A stretch of DNA of 8,236 bases, from NCBI GenBank assembly GCA_001787465.1, contig MFXJ01000002.1, forward strand, positions 9,506 to 17,741, in the 5' to 3' direction. Within the stretch, counting starts at the first letter, position 1. Each line of letters starts with the position of its first letter. A model generated the notes under the pieces. The model worked only from the letters and a program-made list of their open reading frames with translations. It did not search any database and had not been told where the DNA came from. Of the stretch, positions 1 to 6,632 are shown one piece after another. A program made the position numbers and the translations under genes. This DNA is from Candidatus Peregrinibacteria bacterium RIFOXYB2_FULL_32_7 (GTDB taxonomy: Bacteria; Patescibacteriota; Gracilibacteria; UBA1369; GWF2-33-10).

Positions 1-834
1 TTGCAAAACGCCAATATTAATAACGGTTTTCATTGCTGAAATCGCAATAACAGGCATAATCGCTACTATTGATCCCCAAGTAAATCCTTGAGCAAGATAA
101 TAAATCCTAGCTTTACTTAAAACTTTATCAAAAAATAATCGTTTTAATGATAAATTTGTAATTTTTTCTGGAATTAAATCAGGCAATTTAAATAAAAACG
201 GCAAAGATAAAAGTGTAAAAAAAGGAAGAAGAATAAAAAGCAAAGTATAAGTTTCTAAATGTAAAACTTTTTTTGAAATAAAAAAAGTAATCGTAGCCAC
301 AAATGGTGAAATTACTGCAAAACTTTGCGCTCCAAGACTCAACATCGAAGAATAAAAATCCCTTGTAGCATTCTCAGTCAAAGTTAATTCATAAAAATGC
401 ACGGTAATCCAAAAAGCTCCTATCGCCAAACCATTTAAAAGCCCAAATAAAACTAAAAATAAATCTGTTTTTGAACTAAAAATTAAAATCAAAAAAGAAA
501 GAAAATAAATCAAAAAAGCCCGTAAATAATTTAATTTCATTGAGATTCGTAATTCTGCAAGCAAATATCCCCACACACTAAATCCCAAAAATATACCAGT
601 AAAATAAATAACATTATAAAAAATCAAAAATCCCAAAGACTGTGTTTGCAAAAATACAAAAATTTCTATAAAAACCGCAAGCGTTACCTGAATTAATTCG
701 TAAATCCAATAAATCGAAATCATTGACCTGATTTCATTTGATAAACCGCGATATCTATTCCAAGTTTTTCTTAGCATCTTGAGAAATATTAAAAAATGTT
801 TTCTTGTAATATTACATAACGAAAACAAAACCAT
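1..834 (-). CDS. Major facilitator-type membrane transporter, C-terminus cut by window edge
   Basis: An open frame of 278 codons starts at ATG 834-832 and runs off the left edge without a stop. It is a polytopic membrane protein. Hydrophobic segments lie near residues 42-62, 67-90, 103-120, 122-147, 165-186 and 195-216. A basic loop follows (about 217-245, with LSLKRLFFDK), and then a seventh segment begins near 246. Six helices, a charged cytoplasmic loop and renewed helices is the N-terminal-half layout of MFS carriers; GLLNGLAIGAFW (131-142) looks like a glycine-rich MFS helix 4. Substrate cannot be told. The gene follows the exchanger stop by 14 bp, so it is probably co-transcribed. The first in-frame start after the upstream stop is ATG 834; AGAGGA lies about 14 bases upstream, rather far. 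Met20 (ahead of LRKTWNRYRG) is the alternative start and has no SD. The MFS assignment rests on topology and is moderately sure; that it is a real membrane protein is near certain. Confidence 0.8.
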   Translation of the reverse strand, partial: MVLFSLCNITRKHFLIFLKMLRKTWNRYRGLSNEIRSMISIYWIYELIQVTLAVFIEIFVFLQTQSLGFLIFYNVIYFTGIFLGFSVWGYLLAELRISMKLNYLRAFLIYFLSFLILIFSSKTDLFLVLFGLLNGLAIGAFWITVHFYELTLTENATRDFYSSMLSLGAQSFAVISPFVATITFFISKKVLHLETYTLLFILLPFFTLLSLPFLFKLPDLIPEKITNLSLKRLFFDKVLSKARIYYLAQGFTWGSIVAIMPVIAISAMKTVINIGVLQ

Positions 835-848
835 ACTTGTTACATTTT

Positions 849-1826
849 TTATCCTCTAATAGCTAAATATATTAAATAAGCTATATAAAAAATTAAAAAC
901 AAAACTCCCGTCCATCTACTAAAAATATATTGAGTACTGATAATAGTTCTCCTTTTGCCAATAAGCAGAAATAAAAACAATAGAACTGTCGCTAAAATGC
1001 CTACCGTAACATCAAAATTAACAGCTGGCGTAAAAGGCAATTGCAACATAGTGCTTGTCAAACCCAAAATCCAAAAAACATTAAAAATATTTGATCCAAC
1101 GATATTACCGATCGCGATATCATCATGTTTATGAATCGTTGCAATTACTGAAGTAGCAAGTTCAGGTAATGAAGTGCCAACCGCAACAATAGTAAGACCG
1201 ATAAAAGCTTCTGACAGACCTGCAATTCTAGCTAAATCTACCGCTCCATCAATCAATATTTTTCCACCAAAAAATAAACAAATAAGACCAAAAATTGTCA
1301 ATCCTGATGATAATAAATATGAATACTCTTGAATTTCCTCAGTATTATTACCTTCCATTTTACTTAAACCAAAAACATAAACCATAAAAATCGCAAACAT
1401 CGCTATCAAAGAAAATCCGTCAGTTCTAGTAATAGTATTAAAAGAACTACCATCAAAAAAAGCATCATTACCCATTGTAAAAACTAAAACCATAGCTAGC
1501 AATGCAAAAGGAATTTCTTTAAAAACTGTGCTTTTTTTTACTGCCAAAGATCTAATACAAGCAGAAACGCCTAATATCAAAAAAATGTTGGCGATATTAC
1601 TGCCCACAATATTACCAATCGCGATATCTGTTGATCCTTTTAAGGCCGCAAAAATATTAACAATAAGTTCAGGCGCTGAAGTGCCAAAAGCAACTACAGT
1701 CAATCCAATTGCCAATGGCGATATTCCCAATTTTTTAGCTAAAGAAGCTGACCCACGTACTAATACTTCTGCTCCGCCTATTAAAACTATCAAACCAAAT
1801 ATTAAAAACAAAATAGAAATTAACAT
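849..1826 (-). CDS. YrbG-like Na+/Ca2+ exchanger (CaCA family)
   Basis: Inner-membrane cation exchanger expected to extrude Ca2+ against Na+ (or K+/Na+). Both signature alpha-repeats of the CaCA superfamily are present. Repeat 1 has GLTVVAFGTSAPEL (residues 41-54) and GNIVGSNIANIFLILG (71-86). Repeat 2 has GLTIVAVGTSLPEL (210-223) and GNIVGSNIFNVFWILG (240-255). Each keeps the acidic PE residue and the GSN of the ion site. About ten hydrophobic helices are visible, with an acidic-polar loop (MEGNNTEEIQE) between the two halves. I start at ATG 1826-1824, giving 325 aa, the length I recall for E. coli YrbG. A longer frame from TTG 1874 adds 16 residues before the normal first helix and has no SD. 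The gene lies 64 bp after murD and 14 bp before the transporter, so an operon is likely. The ion actually moved in this organism is unproven. Confidence 0.93.
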   Translation of the reverse strand: MLISILFLIFGLIVLIGGAEVLVRGSASLAKKLGISPLAIGLTVVAFGTSAPELIVNIFAALKGSTDIAIGNIVGSNIANIFLILGVSACIRSLAVKKSTVFKEIPFALLAMVLVFTMGNDAFFDGSSFNTITRTDGFSLIAMFAIFMVYVFGLSKMEGNNTEEIQEYSYLLSSGLTIFGLICLFFGGKILIDGAVDLARIAGLSEAFIGLTIVAVGTSLPELATSVIATIHKHDDIAIGNIVGSNIFNVFWILGLTSTMLQLPFTPAVNFDVTVGILATVLLFLFLLIGKRRTIISTQYIFSRWTGVLFLIFYIAYLIYLAIRG

Positions 1827-1890
1827 ATATAATATTTCAAAAACAAATAACGCAAATAGTCTAACAAAGGCCAAGGAAAATACAAATTAT

Positions 1891-3426
1891 TTATTTTTTC
1901 AAACTCTCCAAAATCTTCTTCAAACTCATCCCTCCTGTTCGACGATTTAAAAATTTGCTAAAAAATCCTTCCCCAGCTGGCGATAATAAAACTACTCCAC
2001 CTGCTTTTGTTTCTCTCGCCGCAATTTGAAACGCTTCAAGTGCAATTTGCACTTCTTTTATTTTCAATTTTTCTCCTAAAATAAGCTCAGGATTCATTTT
2101 TAATTTTTCTAAAACCGTCCCCGGCATCACAATTACGGTATCAACCTTTTCCAAAATCACTTTTATCAATTCATCATAACTAACATTTTTATGATCCCCA
2201 CCTAGTATCAAAGTTAAATGTTTCGCACCTTCAAAAGCATTAATCCCAGCCATTGTCGAGACAGGTGTTGTTGAGCTTAAATCATTATAATATTTAACTC
2301 CATTAATCTCATCCATAAATTCCAAACGCTTTTCCACTCCTTTAAATTCAGAAATTGCTTTTTTAATAATTTCCGGCTCAACTCCAGCAAAATATGTCGC
2401 AGAAACTGCGGCTAAAACATTTTCAACATTATGCTTACCTGGAATTTTAATATCATTTAAATCTAAAATTTCTATCTCCTTTTCTGTCATTCCTGCGGAC
2501 GCAGGAATCTTCTTTGCTATAAAAATTTTCTTATTTTTTATAAAAACATCTGCTTTTTCTTTTACGGAAAACTTCATTACATTCGATACTCCCTCTTTTT
2601 TAAGCTTGTCCTCGACTTCGATCGGGGAAGAGGGCTGGGGTGAGTTGTCTAGACATTGTCTAGACATTTCATCATCAAAATTAATAATTGAAAAATCCCC
2701 TTTTTTCTGAAATTTAAAAATTTTAAATTTTGTCATTGCATATTCTTCAAATGATTCATGCTCATTCAAATGATTTTCTGTAATATTTGTAATCACAGCA
2801 ATATTTGGACTTATCTTATCCAAAAGCTTCAATTGTCTATTGCTTATTTCCAAAACCAAAAAATCATCTTTTTTTAATTTTTCTACACCAAAAAGATCCT
2901 GAATTGCGCCTCTATCATTCCCTACATATTGTAGGGTGCGCAAATTTGCGCACCCTACCTTTAAAATTTCATAAATTAATCGTGAAGTTGTTGTTTTTCC
3001 ATTACTCCCAGTAATTCCAATTGTTTTTGCCTTACAAATGCTTAAATATAAATTCAAAATTGTATAGAACGGAATGCCTGATTTTTGTGCATTAAAGAGC
3101 TTTGGTTTATTAAAAGGATATAAATACCATCCCTGAGAAACAAATATCAAATCAGCCTTCTCAATGCCATTTAAATAATTTTCTTTAAAACATTTCTTGA
3201 TTGGCAAATCATCAATTTCTTTAAAATATTTTTTCCTATCTTCTATGGGTAAAGCCCCATGAAACATCAAAAAATTCTCACGAAAATCCTTTTCTTCGCA
3301 AAAATCATGCACAGTCAGATTTTTAAAACCTTTGGCATGTAAAAATTTGGCAATCTGTGCTCCTTCAGTGCCAGAAAGGCCTACAATATGAATATTTTTA
3401 TTTCGTAAATTTTCTAATTTTAACAA
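1891..3426 (-). CDS. murD: UDP-N-acetylmuramoyl-L-alanine:D-glutamate ligase (MurD), long and divergent
   Basis: Cytoplasmic Mur ligase that adds D-glutamate to UDP-MurNAc-L-Ala with ATP. Order: N-terminal Rossmann-like domain (IHIVGLSGTEGAQIAKFL, 12-29), ATP P-loop GITGSNGKTTT (137-147), LEISNRQL (192-199, family ELSSFQL), ITNITENHLNEH (212-223, family NVTEDHLDRH), GKHNVENVLAA (330-340), and C-terminal domain with YYNDLSSTTP (379-388), LILGGDHKN (406-414) and LLSPAGEGFFSKF (480-492). Several usual motifs are altered: NDSKATN reads NDLSSTT and the SPACASFDMF region reads SPAGEGFFSKF. At 511 aa it is about 60-70 longer than a usual MurD; part of the excess is three translated palindromic elements (157-169, 254-279, 307-313). 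The start is TTG 3426-3424, the only usable in-frame start after an in-frame stop and before the Rossmann strand. A better SD and ATG just upstream are out of frame. MurD is the best fit; another Mur ligase subtype is less likely. Confidence 0.88.
   Translation of the reverse strand: MLKLENLRNKNIHIVGLSGTEGAQIAKFLHAKGFKNLTVHDFCEEKDFRENFLMFHGALPIEDRKKYFKEIDDLPIKKCFKENYLNGIEKADLIFVSQGWYLYPFNKPKLFNAQKSGIPFYTILNLYLSICKAKTIGITGSNGKTTTSRLIYEILKVGCANLRTLQYVGNDRGAIQDLFGVEKLKKDDFLVLEISNRQLKLLDKISPNIAVITNITENHLNEHESFEEYAMTKFKIFKFQKKGDFSIINFDDEMSRQCLDNSPQPSSPIEVEDKLKKEGVSNVMKFSVKEKADVFIKNKKIFIAKKIPASAGMTEKEIEILDLNDIKIPGKHNVENVLAAVSATYFAGVEPEIIKKAISEFKGVEKRLEFMDEINGVKYYNDLSSTTPVSTMAGINAFEGAKHLTLILGGDHKNVSYDELIKVILEKVDTVIVMPGTVLEKLKMNPELILGEKLKIKEVQIALEAFQIAARETKAGGVVLLSPAGEGFFSKFLNRRTGGMSLKKILESLKK
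2489..2508. repeat. Intragenic palindrome A in murD (IPASAGM-type)
   Basis: A perfect inverted repeat with arms ATTCCTGCG and CGCAGGAAT around the two-base loop GA. It resembles the short ATTCCnnn...nnnGGAAT elements scattered in many bacterial genomes (compare the dRS3 type of Neisseria). Read with murD it gives I-P-A-S-A-G-M (residues 307-313), a peptide of the kind often seen where such elements fall in genes. It lies in the variable part of the central domain, between the strand IKNKKIFIAKK and EIEILDLNDIKIPG, where an insertion should be tolerated. The palindrome is seen directly; its mobile origin is inferred. Confidence 0.75.
2591..2666. repeat. Intragenic composite palindromic element B in murD
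   Basis: Outer arms CCCTCTT (2591-2597) and AAGAGGG (2628-2634) enclose CTTGTCCTCGAC...TCGGGG (2605-2627), a core found again in the cysteine-rich gene. It is followed by two copies of the perfect palindrome TGTCTAGACA (2646-2655 and 2657-2666), 11 bases apart. The stretch is clearly more GC-rich than its surroundings. In murD it encodes residues 254-279, including PQPSSPIEVEDK, a proline/serine/acidic segment unlike any MurD motif, placed between INFDDEM and NVMKFSV. The reading frame is kept throughout. The repeats are seen directly; insertion from a dispersed element is inferred. Confidence 0.75.
2920..2958. repeat. Intragenic palindrome C in murD
   Basis: A perfect 28-bp palindrome at 2931-2958 (arms GTAGGGTGCGCAAA and TTTGCGCACCCTAC, no loop), preceded by CCCTAC at 2920-2925. 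The latter can pair instead with GTAGGG at 2931-2936, so two hairpins compete. In murD it encodes VGCANLRTLQYVG (157-169), directly after the P-loop helix (TTTSRLIYEILK) and before GNDRGAIQ, where other MurD proteins have a short strand and the GNIG turn. Net added length here looks small (a few residues), so the element seems to have replaced native sequence as much as added to it. Confidence 0.8.
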
Positions 3427-3445
3427 TTTAACAGTTTAACAGTTT
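3422..3445. repeat. Three 8-bp tandem repeats across the murD start
   Basis: On the minus strand the units are AAACTGTT, AAACTGTT and AAATTGTT (plus strand 3438-3445, 3430-3437 and 3422-3429). The TTG start of murD lies inside the third unit. The unit length is not a multiple of three, so copy number decides which frame follows the ATG at 3451. Confidence 0.9.
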
Positions 3446-3463
3446 AATCATATCTAACTCTCC
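3428..3463 (-). promoter_or_regulatory. SD plus eight-codon minicistron (MIKLLNC-stop) abutting murD
   Basis: GGAGAG (3463-3458) stands six bases before ATG 3451-3449, the clearest SD in the window. The frame reads M-I-K-L-L-N-C and stops at TAA 3430-3428. One base later comes TTG 3426-3424, the murD start, which has no SD of its own. The arrangement fits termination-reinitiation coupling: ribosomes load at the ATG, stop, and restart at the TTG. Equally it may be a degraded start, since with one repeat unit the ATG would fuse in frame to MurD. The layout is seen directly; the mechanism is inferred. Confidence 0.6.
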
Positions 3464-3492
3464 AATAAGCTTAAAATCTTTAATATTTAAAT

Positions 3493-4809
3493 TTAAAGCA
3501 CTTTTTTAATAATTTTCTTCAACTCACTGCTGGCCTCAATTGACAAATCATATTGTACGCGAGTATAAGGTTTTTTAATATTTATAAATCGTCCTAAATC
3601 AATAGGCGTACCCACAATAACAGCATCACAATCAACTTTATTTATAGTCTTTTCAAGATCTTTCATCTGCTCTTTTCCATATCCCATTGCTGGGAGCAAA
3701 ACGCCAATATTAGGATAATGCTCAAATGTTTCTTTGATTTTGCCACTGGCATATTTTCTTGGATCTACCAATAATTTAGCTTTGTTCCTTTTTGCGGCAA
3801 CTGTAGCGGCTCCGATTTTCATCTCTCCATGAGTCAAAGTTGGACCGTCCTCAATACATAACACTTTTTTACCTTTAATCAAACTTGGCTTATCTACTGT
3901 AATAGTTGATTCAGCTTTAATAATTTGTGCTTTTGGATTAACTTTTTTTGCGTTTTCTTCAATAATTTTTATATCTTCTTTTTTTGCGGAATCAATTTTG
4001 TTAATCACAATAACATCAGCGATTCTAAAATTTGTCTCACCAGGATGATATTTCATTTCATGACCAGCTCTTAATGGATCAGCAACAACAATAGTCAAAT
4101 CAGGTTTATAAAATGAAGTATCATTATTCCCTCCATCCCAAACTACAACATCAGCTTCTTTTTCCGCTTCTCTTAAAATAGCTTCATAATCAACACCACT
4201 ATAAATTACATTACCTGAGGCAATATGTGGTTCATATTCTTCCATTTCTTCAATAGTGCATTTATGCTTTGTCAAATCTTCTAATTTTGCGAATCTTTGA
4301 ACTTTTTGTTTTTCCAAATCACCATATGGCATCGGATGTCTTACGGCTACTACTTTTTTACCAAAAGATTTTAAGATTTCAACAACACGTCTGGTTGTCT
4401 GACTTTTACCACATCCAGTTCTGACTGCCAAAACCGCTATTACTGGTTTTTTACTTTTTATCATTGTTTTTTCAGCTCCTAATAAAGAAAATTTTGCACC
4501 TGATGCCAAAACTCTTGATCCAATATGCATCAAAGTTTCATGTGATACGTCACTATAAGAAAAAACACATTCATCTGCTTTGTATTTTTTAATCAATTTT
4601 TCTAAATCTTTTTCATCTTCAATAGCAATTCCTTTTGGATATAATTTACCAGCTAAACTGGCTGGATATTTTCTACCAGCAATATCTGGTATTTGCGCCG
4701 CTGTAAAAGCCACTACTTCCGTATTTCGATCGTTACGATATACAACATTAAAATTATGAAAATCTCGACCAGCCGCACCAATAATAATAACCCGATTTTT
4801 TGTTATCAT
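3493..4809 (-). CDS. COG2403-family GTPase-like protein (cyclic 2,3-diphosphoglycerate synthetase family)
   Basis: The 438-aa protein has an N-terminal Rossmann strand and turn VIIIGAAGRDFHNF (7-20) and a P-loop VRTGCGKSQTTR (129-140). It also has RHPMPYGDL (157-165), a Walker-B-like VVVWDGGNND (221-230), NKIDSAKK (270-277, GTPase NKxD-like) and EDGPTLTHGEM (320-330). The last, with GCGKSQTTR and the WDGGNND segment, marks the family that includes archaeal cyclic 2,3-diphosphoglycerate synthetase, which cyclises 2,3-bisphosphoglycerate using ATP. Methanogens use the product as a thermolyte; in bacteria the role is unsettled, so I give no symbol. Length is close to the archaeal enzyme (about 460 aa, from memory). 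The start is ATG 4809-4807, with no SD, about 25 bases below a promoter -10 box. It leads a probable unit with murD 66 bp downstream. Family assignment is firm; the reaction in this organism is not. Confidence 0.85.
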   Translation of the reverse strand: MITKNRVIIIGAAGRDFHNFNVVYRNDRNTEVVAFTAAQIPDIAGRKYPASLAGKLYPKGIAIEDEKDLEKLIKKYKADECVFSYSDVSHETLMHIGSRVLASGAKFSLLGAEKTMIKSKKPVIAVLAVRTGCGKSQTTRRVVEILKSFGKKVVAVRHPMPYGDLEKQKVQRFAKLEDLTKHKCTIEEMEEYEPHIASGNVIYSGVDYEAILREAEKEADVVVWDGGNNDTSFYKPDLTIVVADPLRAGHEMKYHPGETNFRIADVIVINKIDSAKKEDIKIIEENAKKVNPKAQIIKAESTITVDKPSLIKGKKVLCIEDGPTLTHGEMKIGAATVAAKRNKAKLLVDPRKYASGKIKETFEHYPNIGVLLPAMGYGKEQMKDLEKTINKVDCDAVIVGTPIDLGRFINIKKPYTRVQYDLSIEASSELKKIIKKVL

Positions 4810-4840
4810 ATAAAAAAGATTAAGTAAAAAAACAATTATG

Positions 4841-4869
4841 ATTATAATTTGCTTATATTCAAAAGTCTA
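4841..4869 (-). promoter_or_regulatory. Sigma70-type promoter for the COG2403-murD unit
   Basis: On the minus strand TAGACT (4869-4864, four of six matches to TTGACA) is followed by a 17-base spacer and a perfect TATAAT (4846-4841). Transcription would start near 4834, leaving a leader of about 25 nt before ATG 4809. It lies in the 71-bp gap after the nlpC stop, where a promoter is expected. No hairpin terminator is visible in the same gap, so read-through from nlpC is possible. Confidence 0.7.
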
Positions 4870-4880
4870 TAAATAGTTTT

Positions 4881-5567
4881 TTAATGTCTTTTCACCACAC
4901 TGACGTTATATCTCTTCGTCAAACTTTTCAAACTTTCAATCAAAACTTTCCCTCCAGCTTTCTCAGATGCATGTAAAATTTCTTTTTTTTCTGGATCCAA
5001 AACTAATCCAACATGCCTGATAACATCATTGTCCAAAGCACTAAAAAATACCAAATCCCCTTTTTCTAATTTATTTAAATCCAAAACTTTTTTACCTTTT
5101 TTCGCCTGATCTTTGGAATGTTTTGGTAAAATAATGCCGTAAACTTCTTTATAAATTCTCTGCGTCAACCCCGAACAATCAATTCCTTTTTCTGTAGTTC
5201 CACCAAAAAGATAAGGTGTTCCCAAATATTTTTCTACAACTTTATCTAAAGACTCTTCCTTTACTTTACAAACTTTATGAACTTTACAAACTTTATAAAC
5301 TTCTTTTTCATGCACCCACCCCAACGTTTTATCTTTCAATCTACAAAAATACCACTCTCCCTTTTTCATTATCAAAGCTATTGGAAAATCTCCTTTTCTT
5401 ACTTGTGTTGCTCTATTTCTCCATTTTGCTTGTTGCGAAAGTTTATCAAAATTTTCTAAAGGTTTTTGAAAAACATCAGTTGTTTCTTTCAAAGGCTCAG
5501 CATATCCATGAAAAGCTGGTAAATGTAAAACTATGATACGTTTGATTTTTTTAAAGATTTTTTTCAT
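4881..5567 (-). CDS. SH3-like plus NlpC/P60 peptidoglycan hydrolase
   Basis: A C40-type cysteine peptidase expected to cut peptide stems in peptidoglycan. From ATG 5567 it is 228 aa. Residues about 50-90 (RNRATQVRKGDFPIAL, GEWYFCRLKDKTLGWVHEKEV) look like a bacterial SH3 wall-binding domain, ending in the usual GWV turn. A short repeat-encoded hinge follows (89-102), then the NlpC/P60 domain. Its catalytic Cys131 is in GIDCSGL, His185 in RHVGLVL and the third polar residue His199 in ILHAS; LEKGDLVFF (167-175) is also typical. The N-terminus is basic (MKKIFKKIKR) with only a short hydrophobic run (IIVLHL), so a signal peptide is doubtful and the export route is unclear. I chose ATG 5567 (GATGGA six bases upstream) over TTG 5594. 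The start overlaps the fic stop by 17 bp, so the two are probably translationally coupled. Confidence 0.9.
   Translation of the reverse strand: MKKIFKKIKRIIVLHLPAFHGYAEPLKETTDVFQKPLENFDKLSQQAKWRNRATQVRKGDFPIALIMKKGEWYFCRLKDKTLGWVHEKEVYKVCKVHKVCKVKEESLDKVVEKYLGTPYLFGGTTEKGIDCSGLTQRIYKEVYGIILPKHSKDQAKKGKKVLDLNKLEKGDLVFFSALDNDVIRHVGLVLDPEKKEILHASEKAGGKVLIESLKSLTKRYNVSVVKRH
5263..5302. repeat. Tandem repeat encoding the hinge of the NlpC/P60 protein
   Basis: An 18-bp unit (plus strand ACTTTACAAACTTTAT followed by GA or AA) occurs twice with a partial third copy. Each unit is itself two degenerate 9-mers beginning ACTTTA. Translated on the minus strand it gives Y-K-V-C-K-V-H-K-V-C-K-V (about residues 91-102), between the SH3-like domain and the catalytic domain. 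The unit is a multiple of three, so changes in copy number would lengthen or shorten the hinge without breaking the frame. Confidence 0.85.
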
Positions 5568-6624
5568 AAATAATCCATCTTGTTGCCCTGCCAAGACCGT
5601 GCATGGTTATTAAATTTAAAATTTTAAGCTTTTTAAGAGTTTTTTTAACTGTTTCTCTATTAATTTCGGTTTTCACAGATATTTCCTGAATACTTAATAA
5701 CTTTTTTGAATTTTTTAAATATTTAAGTACTCGAAATTGATTTTCCGATAATTCTGCCTCTATATCTTTTCTTTTTAAGATATTTTTTGCAAATTCTATT
5801 TGTTTAATTAAACAATCTAAGAAAAAATTTATCCATATATTCAAATTTTCATTTGCCTTTTTTCTATGTTTTTGACTCGCTCGTAATGATAAATAATAAT
5901 CTTTTTTATTATCTTCTATAATTTTCTCAAGAGAAACATACTTAATATAATCAAAACCATTTTTCAGTAAAAGCAAATTTGTTAAACTTCGAGATAATCT
6001 GCCATTACCATCTTGAAAAGGATGTATTGACAAAAATTCACAAGCAAATAGAGAAATTAAAAGCAGTGAATGATATTTTTTAAATGTAAACCCATCATTA
6101 ATAAACAAAACTAATTCTTCCATATCTTTTTGCACTAAATAAGGAGGCGTTGGATTAGAAATAACGCTTTCTTTGCCGTCAGAATCTTTTGCAATTACCG
6201 TATTGGATAAGGTTTTATATTTACCTTTATGAAATTCATCTTTACTTGAATATTTTAAGAGTATTGAGTGAAAATATTTTATGTTATTTTCTGTTAAATC
6301 TATATTTTTAAATTCATCAAAAATAAATTTTGTAAGTTCCGCGTAGCCAGCCACTTCCTGCGAACTTCTATCTTTTAATTTTTTAATTTTTATATTATTT
6401 AAAAGTTTTTCTATTTCTTGATCTGAAAGTAAAGCTCCTTCAATTCTTGTTGAAGCCCCAGATGAAGTTATTATTACAGTTTTTTTAAGTCGAGCAAGTA
6501 TCTGCGGACTTATATTAAGACTGCCTTTCCAAAATCCATTAAAATTATCAATTATAGACAATTTATTCTGCATTTTAGCTAAATCTGCATTTTTAAAAGA
6601 CAATAATTTTAAAAATCTTTCCAT
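5551..6624 (-). CDS. Fic-family protein with inhibitory helix and C-terminal winged helix
   Basis: Fic enzymes move AMP (or another nucleotide part) from NTP to a hydroxyl on a target protein. Numbered from ATG 6624 (357 aa), the N-terminal segment holds SGASTRIEG (55-63), matching the (S/T)xxxE(G/N) inhibitory motif, with Glu62 expected to block ATP placement. The catalytic motif HPFQDGNGRLSR (201-212) is complete, including the base His201 and both arginines. Residues about 292-347 (LSENQFRVLKYL, SIQEISVKTEINRETVKKTLKKL) form a winged helix as in Fic-HTH proteins, so DNA binding and perhaps autoregulation are likely. The start is ATG 6624 rather than TTG 6654, because a TATAAT box overlaps that TTG. 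The last 17 bases overlap nlpC. No small antitoxin gene adjoins it, as expected where the inhibitor is in the same chain. Target and role (toxin, regulator or stress switch) are unknown. Confidence 0.93.
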   Translation of the reverse strand: MERFLKLLSFKNADLAKMQNKLSIIDNFNGFWKGSLNISPQILARLKKTVIITSSGASTRIEGALLSDQEIEKLLNNIKIKKLKDRSSQEVAGYAELTKFIFDEFKNIDLTENNIKYFHSILLKYSSKDEFHKGKYKTLSNTVIAKDSDGKESVISNPTPPYLVQKDMEELVLFINDGFTFKKYHSLLLISLFACEFLSIHPFQDGNGRLSRSLTNLLLLKNGFDYIKYVSLEKIIEDNKKDYYLSLRASQKHRKKANENLNIWINFFLDCLIKQIEFAKNILKRKDIEAELSENQFRVLKYLKNSKKLLSIQEISVKTEINRETVKKTLKKLKILNLITMHGLGRATRWIIYEKNL

Positions 6625-6632
6625 TAAAATCA

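Noticed and set aside
1827..1874. TTG start extending the exchanger by 16 residues
   Set aside because: No SD, and the extension precedes the normal first helix; ATG 1826 gives the usual family length.
1528..1950. Plus-strand open frame across the exchanger
   Set aside because: It lies antisense to a well-conserved exchanger, has no SD, and its composition mirrors the opposite strand. The shorter plus-strand frames at 2805-3014, 5216-5536, 5277-5459, 7072-7254, 7259-7462 and 7300-7593 were rejected for the same reason.
2931..2958. Palindrome C as a transcription terminator
   Set aside because: It is deep inside the murD frame and not followed by a T-run on the coding strand.
3422..3445. Direct repeats as a CRISPR or iteron array
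   Set aside because: Units are 8 bp with no spacers and only three copies; no cas or replication gene is near.
3..3712. A 17-bp identical sequence at 3-19 and 3696-3712
   Set aside because: Both copies encode N-I-G-V-L with the same codons in the same strand; flanks differ completely, so chance in AT-rich coding DNA is enough.
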